Source: Streptomyces zingiberis (GTDB lineage: Bacteria; Actinomycetota; Actinomycetes; Streptomycetales; Streptomycetaceae). Taken from it: a stretch of 47,821 bases of DNA. Within the stretch, counting starts at the first letter, position 1; every line of letters starts with the position of its first letter. Below, piece by piece: positions 17,329-23,755 of this stretch. The notes under the pieces were generated by a model. That model was not told the origin of the DNA. It did not search any database and saw nothing but the letters and a program-made list of their open reading frames with translations. Location of the stretch: NCBI RefSeq assembly GCF_012034935.1, contig NZ_JAATEN010000033.1, positions 1-47,821 of the forward strand. The letters run 5' to 3'. The translations under genes were made by a program, and so were the position numbers.

Positions 17329-17925
17329 ATGAGTACTGCCGCCGTCACCCGCACCCACCGCCCCGGCGCGGTCCTCGCCGACCTGCTGCCCGCGGCGACC
17401 GCCACCCGCGCCCGGCTGCGGGACGTGGCCCTCGTCGTGGGCGGTGCCGCGCTCACCGGCGCCGCGGCCCAGCTCGTGGTCCCCGTGCCCGGCTCCCCGG
17501 TGCCCGTCACCGGCCAGACCTTCGCGGCGCTGCTCGTCGGCGCCTCCCTCGGCGCCGGGCGCGGCTTCCTCTCGCTGATGCTCTACACCCTGCTGGGCAT
17601 GGCCGGGATGCCGCTGTTCGCGGGCGGGGCCTCCACCGCGACCTTCGGGTACGTCCTCGGGATGCTGCTGGCCGCGACCGTCGTCGGCTCCCTGGCCCGG
17701 CGCGGCGGTGACCGCGGGGCGCTGCGCACGGCGGGCACGATGGCCGTCGGCTCACTGATCATCTACGCGGTCGGCGTGCCGTACCTGGCCGTGGTGGCGG
17801 ACCTCTCCCTCGGCGAGGCCCTGGCCGTCGGCATGGTGCCGTTCCTCATCGGGGACGCCCTCAAGGCCGCGCTCGCCATGGGCGCCCTGCCCGCCGCCTG
17901 GCGCCTCGCCGGCCGCCGCGGCTGA
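17329..17925 (+). CDS. bioY: Biotin transporter substrate-binding subunit BioY
   Basis: A 198-aa S-component of a biotin ECF transporter with about six membrane helices. The family signature VPGSPVPVTGQTFAALLVG and the GGAS/FGY segment (LFAGGASTATFGYVLG) are present, and the length is typical. No energising BioM/BioN genes are adjacent, so it works alone or with shared ECF components. The start is ATG 17329, immediately before the N-terminal hydrophilic stretch. A palindrome 55 bases upstream may give biotin-responsive control. Confidence 0.92.
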   Translation: MSTAAVTRTHRPGAVLADLLPAATATRARLRDVALVVGGAALTGAAAQLVVPVPGSPVPVTGQTFAALLVGASLGAGRGFLSLMLYTLLGMAGMPLFAGGASTATFGYVLGMLLAATVVGSLARRGGDRGALRTAGTMAVGSLIIYAVGVPYLAVVADLSLGEALAVGMVPFLIGDALKAALAMGALPAAWRLAGRRG

Positions 17926-17975
17926 CCCTCCCGGCCGGTCCTCCCGCCGCTCGGCCCACCGCACTCCGCACATAC

Positions 17976-18017
17976 CGGGCCGGGCCCGCGTCGCCACCCG
18001 CGGCCGGGCCCGGCCCG
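17976..18017 (+). terminator. Terminator hairpin downstream of bioY
   Basis: A 13-bp G+C inverted repeat (17976-17988 with 18005-18017) with a 16-base loop, 50 bases past the bioY stop. Confidence 0.55.
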
Positions 18018-18129
18018 CGCCGTCCCCGCGGTCGTCAGCGCCTCCCGTCAGCGCTCCCGTCACCGCTCCCGGTGCCGGGCCCGTGACCCCTCGGCGGCCA
18101 CCCCCGGCAGCCGTGCCACACTGCTCCCC

Positions 18130-18618
18130 ATGCGCGTGTACCTCGGCTCCGATCATGCCGGTTACGAACTCAAGAACCACCTCGTGGAGTGGCTCACCGC
18201 CCAGGGCCACGACCCCGTCGACTGCGGCCCGCACATCTATGACGCCCAGGACGACTACCCGCCCTTCTGCCTGCGCGCCGCCGAGCGCACCGCCGCCGAC
18301 GACGCGAGCCTCGGCATCGTCATCGGCGGCTCCGGCAACGGCGAGCAGATGGCAGCGAACAAGGTGAAGGGCGTCCGCGCCGCGCTCGCCTGGAGCGAGC
18401 GGACCGCCGCGCTGGCCCGCGAGCACAACAACGCCAACGTCCTCTCCATCGGCGCGCGGATGCACAGCGAAGAGGAGGCCGAGAGGTTCGTCGCCACCTT
18501 CCTGGACACCCCGTACTCCGGCGACGAGCGGCACACCCGCCGCATCGACATGCTCACCGTCTACGAGCGCACCGGCACCCTGCCGGAGATCCCGGCGCAC
18601 CACCCGCGGCAGGACTGA
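18130..18618 (+). CDS. rpiB: Ribose-5-phosphate isomerase B
   Basis: A 162-aa enzyme interconverting ribose-5-phosphate and ribulose-5-phosphate in the pentose phosphate pathway. Family motifs are GSDHAGYELK at the N-terminus and GGSGNGEQMAANK. The catalytic base position holds Glu (residue 72), the actinobacterial version, instead of the Cys of E. coli RpiB. The start is ATG 18130. There is no Shine-Dalgarno, and CACACT lies about 9 bases upstream as a possible -10 hexamer, so the mRNA may be leaderless. The DNA glycosylase follows after 20 bases, probably co-transcribed. Confidence 0.93.
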   Translation: MRVYLGSDHAGYELKNHLVEWLTAQGHDPVDCGPHIYDAQDDYPPFCLRAAERTAADDASLGIVIGGSGNGEQMAANKVKGVRAALAWSERTAALAREHNNANVLSIGARMHSEEEAERFVATFLDTPYSGDERHTRRIDMLTVYERTGTLPEIPAHHPRQD

Positions 18619-18638
18619 GCGGCGGGAGCCGGCCGCCC

Positions 18639-19448
18639 ATGCCCGAAGGGCACACCGTCCACCGGCTCGCCGCCGACCATCTCGACCGGTTCGGCGGCCG
18701 GGCCGTGCGCGCCTCCAGCCCGCAGGGCCCCTTCGCCGAGGGGGCCGCGCTCGTCGACGGGCAGGTGCTGGAGTCCGCCGAGGCGCACGGCAAACACCTC
18801 TTCCTCGGCTTCCCCGGCGACCGGTGGATCCACGTCCACCTCGGTCTCTTCGGCAAGCTCGGCTTCGGGCCCGCCCCCGCCCCGCCGCCCGCGCCGACGG
18901 TACGGCTGCGGCTGGCCGGGTCCGGGGCGTACGCGGACCTGCGCGGCCCCACCGTCTGCGCGCTGCTCACCGCCGGCGACAAGCGGGCGGTGCACGACCG
19001 GCTCGGCCCCGACCCGCTGCGCCCCGGCGACGACGGGGAGCGCGCCTGGCGGCGGATCAGCCGCAGCCGCAGCAGTGTGGCCGCGCTGCTGATGGACCAG
19101 AAGGTGGTCGCGGGCGTCGGCAACGTGTACCGCGCCGAGGTCCTCTTCCGGCACGGCGTCGACCCGTACCGGGCCGGCCGCGACCTCACCCGGGCCGAGT
19201 GGGACGCACTCTGGGCCGACCTGGCGGAGCTGATGCGCGAGGGCGTGCGGAACAACCGCATCGACACCGTGCGCCCCGAGCACACCCCCGAGGCCATGGG
19301 CCGCCCGCCCCGGGTCGACGACCACGGTGGTGAGGTCTACGTGTACCGCCGGGCCGGGCTGGCCTGCCATGTCTGCGGCGGCGAGGTCCGGACGGCCGGC
19401 CTGGCGGCCCGCAACCTCTTCTGGTGCCCCCGGTGCCAGCGGTCCTGA
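18639..19448 (+). CDS. Fpg/Nei-type DNA glycosylase-lyase (Nei2-like)
   Basis: A 269-aa base-excision repair enzyme that removes oxidised bases and nicks the abasic site. Pro2-Glu3 at the N-terminus (MPEGHTVHRLA) supply the Schiff-base nucleophile and acid. The H2TH region contains DQKVVAGVGNVYRAEVLF. A C-terminal zinc finger has CHVCGG and CPRCQ. PEGHT rather than PELPE, and this neighbourhood, fit the Nei2 group (Rv2464c). It starts 20 bases after rpiB. The right end of the conserved block breaks here: tig is 27 kb further on. Confidence 0.92.
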   Translation: MPEGHTVHRLAADHLDRFGGRAVRASSPQGPFAEGAALVDGQVLESAEAHGKHLFLGFPGDRWIHVHLGLFGKLGFGPAPAPPPAPTVRLRLAGSGAYADLRGPTVCALLTAGDKRAVHDRLGPDPLRPGDDGERAWRRISRSRSSVAALLMDQKVVAGVGNVYRAEVLFRHGVDPYRAGRDLTRAEWDALWADLAELMREGVRNNRIDTVRPEHTPEAMGRPPRVDDHGGEVYVYRRAGLACHVCGGEVRTAGLAARNLFWCPRCQRS

Positions 19449-19795
19449 ACGGCGGCCCCGCCGGGCCGCTCACCGGCCGCGCCGGCCTCTCCACCGGCCC
19501 GGCCGCCGGCCGCACCGGGCCGCTGACCGGCTCGCTCACCGGCCTGAACGCCGCCCCGGACAGGGTCCGGTCAGCGGTCGGGGCCGACGGGACCGGCAGG
19601 GCCTGTGCGGCCGGGGCGGACAAGGCGGCCAAGGCGGCCGGGGCGATCGGTGAGCGGCCGCGCGGGACGTCACCGGGAGGGCGCGCCGCCCCGTGCACCG
19701 CCGCCCCGCGCGCCGCCGCGCCCCGCGCCGCATCACCTCCCCCGCCCCGGCTCGTGCCGCATGCCCCGCCCCGGGTCCGGCGGGCCCCCGCCCGG
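19449..19795. other. Intergenic, nothing recognised
   Basis: A 347-base gap between the convergent glycosylase and GNAT genes. It is GC-rich and Ala/Pro/Gly-biased in all frames, and I could not define a terminator hairpin or gene. Confidence 0.5.
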
Positions 19796-21025
19796 TCAGA
19801 AGCCGTGCGGCAGCCAGGGCGCGACCTCGCCGAGGAAGGCGCGCGCGGTCTGCGCGAGCGCCCCCTTGCGTACCTCACGCACCCGTCCGGCGCCCGCGAG
19901 CGCGGCCAGCGAGGTCCCGCCCAGGTAGGCCTCGCCCAGCTCCCGTACGGAGAGCGACAGTTCGGCCGGGTCCGAGGTGCGGGCGCACTGCGCTCCGCCG
20001 GTGTCGCCGGTCAGCCGCCAGCGCCCCTCGTTCCAGGGGCAGAAGGTGTCGGTGACCTCCAGCACCACGTCCACCGGGGCGGAGTAGGCCCGCGCCGCCA
20101 GCGCCGCGCCCACGTCCACGGGACGCAGGTGCAGCCCGTCCCGGAGCCGCGGGGAGCAGCGCCGCACGTCGGAGACGAGGTGGAGCAGCGGGTCGTCCAC
20201 CGGCCGGGTGCGCGCCCGCAGCCGGGAGGTGAGGTCCAGGTCGAAGAGGAAGCGCCACAGCGCCGCCGTCACCGCCGGCTCCGGCGCCTCCAGGTCCCGC
20301 AGGACGACGACGCCCTCCGGGCCCTCCGGGGTCCACTCCGGCTTGATCGCGTACCGCGCGTACCCGATCACTTCTCCGCCCCGCTCGGCCACCACGCACT
20401 GCAGCGGCGAGGCGCCCGCCCGGCTCGCCACCGGGTCGAGCAGCGGCAGCCGCTCCCACCCCGGCCGCCGGGCCAGCATCCCCGGCCGCTCCGTCACCCG
20501 CCGCGCGTAGATCCGCTCGCACGCGTCCTGGACGTCGTCCGGCGCGACCATCCGCAGCGTTACGCCGTCCGGGTGATCCGGGACGGTCAGACCGGCCCGT
20601 CCGGTGTCGATGTCCAGCGACAGTTCCTGGGTGGCGGCGCCGTAGCCGAACCGGCCGTAGATGCCCGGCTCGGAGGCGGTGAGGACGGCGAGCGGCTCGC
20701 CCAGTTCCCGTACGCCGTCCAGCAGCCGGCGCATCATGCCCGTCAGCACGCCGCGGCGGCGGTGGGTGGAGAGCACGCTCACCATCGTCACCCCGGCCGC
20801 GGGCACGGGCGCGCCGCCCGGGACGGTGAGCCGGAAGCTGAAGGAGCCCGCCGTGCCGACGCAGGTGGAGCCCTCCCAGACGCCGATCGAACGGTCGAAC
20901 TCGGTGAGGTCGTGCCAGAGCTTCCGCTCCTGCGGGGCCTCGGCCACGCCACCGAAAGCAAGTTCGAGGCGGCCGTACCACTCGTCCCATTCGGCAGGTT
21001 GCAACACGCGGGTCTCAGTGCTCAT
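19796..21025 (-). CDS. Eis-like GNAT N-acetyltransferase
   Basis: A 409-aa acetyl-CoA-dependent transferase of the Eis architecture: an N-terminal GNAT domain with the CoA loop VSVLSTHRRRGVLTGMM, a second GNAT-like domain, and a C-terminal SCP2-like domain ending in a terminal Phe (PWLPHGF), which in Eis supplies the catalytic carboxylate. Length matches Eis (about 400). Eis proteins acetylate amines, including aminoglycosides and peptides; the natural substrate here is unknown. The start is ATG 21025, preceded by AGGGATGG. It is divergent from the PP2C phosphatase gene across 159 bases. Confidence 0.88.
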   Translation of the reverse strand: MSTETRVLQPAEWDEWYGRLELAFGGVAEAPQERKLWHDLTEFDRSIGVWEGSTCVGTAGSFSFRLTVPGGAPVPAAGVTMVSVLSTHRRRGVLTGMMRRLLDGVRELGEPLAVLTASEPGIYGRFGYGAATQELSLDIDTGRAGLTVPDHPDGVTLRMVAPDDVQDACERIYARRVTERPGMLARRPGWERLPLLDPVASRAGASPLQCVVAERGGEVIGYARYAIKPEWTPEGPEGVVVLRDLEAPEPAVTAALWRFLFDLDLTSRLRARTRPVDDPLLHLVSDVRRCSPRLRDGLHLRPVDVGAALAARAYSAPVDVVLEVTDTFCPWNEGRWRLTGDTGGAQCARTSDPAELSLSVRELGEAYLGGTSLAALAGAGRVREVRKGALAQTARAFLGEVAPWLPHGF

Positions 21026-21145
21026 GGGCCCATCCCTACCAGCAGTGTCCCGAACAGGCGAACGGATTTGAGCGGCGCCGGGAGCGCACGGGGCGGGCCG
21101 GGGGCGGATGCGCACAGCCGAACTCTTTTTCCGACGCGCCGTGAA

Positions 21146-21175
21146 TCGACGCGCCGCCGAACGGGTGGATAGGGT
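21146..21175 (+). promoter_or_regulatory. Candidate promoter of the PP2C phosphatase gene
   Basis: TCGACG (21146-21151), an 18-base spacer, then TAGGGT (21170-21175). Transcription would begin within a few bases of the ATG at 21185, implying a leaderless message from ATG or translation from the GTG at 21203. The sequence CGACGCGCCG occurs twice just here. Confidence 0.4.
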
Positions 21176-21184
21176 CCCGGTGCA

Positions 21185-22324
21185 ATGGCACAAGAGGTGA
21201 GAGTGGAGACGTTCACGGCCCGTATGCGCCGCAAGACGCACCGGGTCCGGAACGGGCTGCGTAAATCCGCCGTGGACTACTTCCGGGGCGACGGCTCCGA
21301 CTGGATCGCGCTCGTCGCCCTCCTGCTCACCGTCCCCACCATCGCCGCCGGCACGATGGCGGCGCCCCTGTGGTGCCCGCCCGCCGCGCTCGTGCTGCCG
21401 ATCGTGGCCGCCGGGCTGCTGCTCCGGCCCGCCAGCGTCCTGCTGATGTACGGGGCGGCGGCCGTCGCGCTCATCGTCGAGGCCTCCGTGATCGACGAGT
21501 ACGAGGATCTCGCCGCCGTCACCCCCGGGGACATCCTCGTCGTCGGCGCGGTCGGCCTCAGCGGGCTGGTCATCGCGCAGTTCCGCAGCCGCGTCGGGGT
21601 GCCCTGGCGGCGGGGCGGCACGATGCTCTTCGACCTGCGGGAGCGGATCCGCGTGCAGAGCAAGCTGCCCGCCCTGCCGCGCGGCTGGCACCGGGAGATG
21701 GCGCTCCGCCCGGCCGGCGGCCAGTCCTTCTCCGGGGACTTCGTCGTCGCCGCCCGGACGAACGACGGCCGCACCCTGGAAGTCGTCCTCACCGACGTGT
21801 CCGGCAAGGGGATGGACGCGGCCTCCCGCGCCCTGCTGCTCTCCGGCGCCTTCGGCGGCCTGCTCGGCTCCCTCCCGCCGCACCAGTTCCTCCCCGCCGC
21901 CAACGCCTATCTGCTCCGCCAGGACTGGGACGAGGGGTTCGCCACCTCCATCCACCTCGTCCTCGACCTCGACAGCGGCGACTACGAGCTGATCTCCGCC
22001 GGGCACCCGCCGGGGCTCCAGCTCGTCGCGGGCACCGGCCGCTGGGAGCAGAAGGGCTCCGAGGGCCCGCTGCTCGGGGTCTACGACGGGGCCGAGTTCG
22101 AGCCGGTGAAGGGCACCCTGAACCCCGGCGACGTGCTGATGCTCTTCACGGACGGCCTGGTGGAGTCCGCGGAGCGGGAACTCACCGAGGGCATCGACCG
22201 CCTGACGGGCGAGGCCGACCGCTATGTCGCCTCCGGCTTCCACGGCGCCGCCTGGCACCTCATCGAGGCGGTGGCGAAGGACGTCAACGACGACCGCGCG
22301 CTGCTGCTGATCTGCCGCGACTGA
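21185..22324 (+). CDS. Membrane-anchored PP2C (SpoIIE/RsbU-type) phosphatase
   Basis: A 379-aa protein. The N-terminal basic segment is followed by about four hydrophobic helices (residues 40-130), then a PP2C-like domain. Phosphatase motifs are in order: SFSGDF, DVSGKGMDAA, SAGHPPGL, FTDGLVES and DDRALL, with the metal aspartates present. The family dephosphorylates anti-sigma-factor antagonists or other Ser/Thr phosphoproteins. The start is uncertain: ATG 21185, or GTG 21203 which has AAGAGG 5 bases ahead. It sits immediately upstream of the type VII secretion genes on the same strand, 139 bases before the first WXG100 start. Confidence 0.88.
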   Translation: MAQEVRVETFTARMRRKTHRVRNGLRKSAVDYFRGDGSDWIALVALLLTVPTIAAGTMAAPLWCPPAALVLPIVAAGLLLRPASVLLMYGAAAVALIVEASVIDEYEDLAAVTPGDILVVGAVGLSGLVIAQFRSRVGVPWRRGGTMLFDLRERIRVQSKLPALPRGWHREMALRPAGGQSFSGDFVVAARTNDGRTLEVVLTDVSGKGMDAASRALLLSGAFGGLLGSLPPHQFLPAANAYLLRQDWDEGFATSIHLVLDLDSGDYELISAGHPPGLQLVAGTGRWEQKGSEGPLLGVYDGAEFEPVKGTLNPGDVLMLFTDGLVESAERELTEGIDRLTGEADRYVASGFHGAAWHLIEAVAKDVNDDRALLLICRD

Positions 22325-22391
22325 CGGGTCGGCCGGGCGGCCCCCTCGCAGGTTCCGATGTGGCGTCAGTCATGTCGCCGTGGGAACCAGT

Positions 22392-22416
22392 TGTGCGCGC
22401 ACAGGCGTACTAGTAC
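22392..22416 (+). promoter_or_regulatory. Two palindromes and possible promoter before the esx genes
   Basis: TGTGCGCGCACA (22392-22403) and GTACTAGTAC (22407-22416), both perfect, lie 48-72 bases before the first WXG100 start. TTGTGC (22391) and TACATG (22414) are 17 bases apart and could be -35/-10 elements, so the palindromes would overlay the promoter. Confidence 0.45.
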
Positions 22417-22463
22417 ATGTAGAAGCGGTCGTGTCGGGAACTCTGACCCACGGGGGTGTGCTG

Positions 22464-22796
22464 GTGAAGTTCGACATGGGCAATACGGCGCTGTCGAGCC
22501 TGGCGTCGAACACGCAGGGCTCGTCGGACGATCTGGGCGGCCTGATCCGCCAGTTGATCGCCGCCGCGGAGCCGCTGGAGGGCAAGTTCAACGGCTCCGG
22601 CAAGGCCGCGTTCGACCAGTTCAAGGCCAACTCGGACGAGGTGACGGCGGCGCTGAACTCCGCGCTCCAGGGGATCCTGGGCGGCCAGCGCGGCATGGAC
22701 CAGTCCTTCGGCACGGGTGACCAGGAGGCCGCGGACAACGCGCGGCAGCAGATGTCGGCGGCGAATTTCGACGCGGCCCGCTTCGGCGGGCGCTGA
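22464..22796 (+). CDS. WXG100-family ESX protein (first of pair)
   Basis: A 110-aa helical-hairpin protein of the type VII secretion family. The turn has FNGSG in place of WxG (KFNGSGKAAF), and helix 2 continues through AALNSALQGILG. The tail AADNARQQMSAANFDAARFGGR is typical of Streptomyces EsxA-like proteins. It is likely secreted as a heterodimer with the next gene product and may escort the toxin. The start is GTG 22464, with GGGGG 7 bases upstream; earlier in-frame codons have no ribosome site. The next gene starts 17 bases after its stop. Confidence 0.88.
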   Translation: MKFDMGNTALSSLASNTQGSSDDLGGLIRQLIAAAEPLEGKFNGSGKAAFDQFKANSDEVTAALNSALQGILGGQRGMDQSFGTGDQEAADNARQQMSAANFDAARFGGR

Positions 22797-22813
22797 GCAG
22801 ACGGGGGTTGGCT

Positions 22814-23122
22814 GTGGGGAATCAGGACCGCCGGTCGTACGACGTCGGCGCCTCCACGGAGGTGCAGGGCTCGCTGTCCTCGATCGTGGGACAGCTGGAG
22901 CGGGTGCTGGGGGAGCGGGACCGCGCGGTGAAGGCCGCGATGGCCGACTTCCAGGCCGACGGCGTCTCGGATCTGTACCACGAGAAGGAGATGCGCTGGA
23001 ACCAGGCGGCCGGTGAGGTGCGGTCGATCATCCAGCTCGTCCGGTCCACGCTGGAGCAGAACGACAGCACCGCGCAGGCCACACTGGCGAAGGCCAAGTC
23101 CGCGGTCGACAACATCGGCTGA
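22814..23122 (+). CDS. WXG100-family ESX protein (second of pair)
   Basis: A 102-aa all-helical protein, size and position typical of the EsxB-like partner. The turn reads FQADGVSDLYHEKEMRW with no WxG; YHEKE fits the YxxxD/E secretion signal, although it sits mid-protein and not at the C-terminus. The start is GTG 22814, 6 bases after ACGGGGG; the upstream TTG at 22808 abuts that ribosome site. It probably heterodimerises with the preceding protein. Confidence 0.85.
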   Translation: MGNQDRRSYDVGASTEVQGSLSSIVGQLERVLGERDRAVKAAMADFQADGVSDLYHEKEMRWNQAAGEVRSIIQLVRSTLEQNDSTAQATLAKAKSAVDNIG

Positions 23123-23175
23123 CGGTCGCGGCGGCCGGTCGGCAGGCAGGCGCAGGCAGCCGGGCAGCCAGGCGC

Positions 23176-23220
23176 AGGAAGCCAGGAAGCCAGGAAGCCA
23201 GGAAGCCAGGCAGGCAGGCA
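23176..23220. repeat. AGGAAGCC tandem repeat
   Basis: Four perfect 8-bp units (23176-23207), then several 4-bp AGGC units. It is non-coding and lies between the WXG100 pair and the next gene. Slippage-prone. Confidence 0.85.
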
Positions 23221-23323
23221 GGCCGTGGCCGGTCCGGCCCGGGACTCCCGTGCCGGGCCGGCGGCCGTGAACGGCCTGAGCAAGCGTTCGCACACACGGG
23301 GATGACGGGGGACGGGGGTCACG

Positions 23324-23755
23324 GTGCCGGGCTGGGACATCGACGTCGGCGGGGTCCAGGGCGTACTCACCCAGGTGGGTGAGGTCGCGGGAAAGCTGGA
23401 GAAGCAGGCCGCCACCTACTCGGAGAACATGGAGAGCGCCGCGGCCTCCGCCGGGACGATCGCCGGCGGCGGTGAGGCCCCGGCCATGGGGCTGGTGGGC
23501 GCCGCGCTGGCGGAGTTCGCGACGAAGACGCAGGACGACCTGATGTTCGTCGGCGCCCGCGCGGGCAAGTCGCTGACCGGCGCGGTGGAGGCCGTCAAGG
23601 CGTACAACCAGGGCGACTTCGACATGGCCGCGGCCGCGCAGAGGGAGGCCCTGAAGGCCCCCGATCTGGCCGCGCTGAAGGCGCAGGCGAAGAACGCCTC
23701 CGGTGACGGAGGCGGCGGCGGTGGCGGTGAACACGGGGGGCAGGCGCCGGCATGA
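23324..23755 (+). CDS. Small helical ESX-associated protein (possibly DUF6507)
   Basis: A 143-aa protein with Ala-rich helices and a Gly-rich tail (8 consecutive Gly). The start MPGWDIDVGGVQGVLTQVGE resembles a Streptomyces family I recall as DUF6507, found beside type VII substrates. It probably acts as a secretion partner or chaperone of the downstream toxin, analogous to EspC-like or LXG-associated small proteins; this is inference. The start is GTG 23324 after GACGGGGG. Its TGA overlaps the toxin ATG (ATGA at 23752-23755), so the two are translationally coupled. Confidence 0.75.
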   Translation: MPGWDIDVGGVQGVLTQVGEVAGKLEKQAATYSENMESAAASAGTIAGGGEAPAMGLVGAALAEFATKTQDDLMFVGARAGKSLTGAVEAVKAYNQGDFDMAAAAQREALKAPDLAALKAQAKNASGDGGGGGGGEHGGQAPA

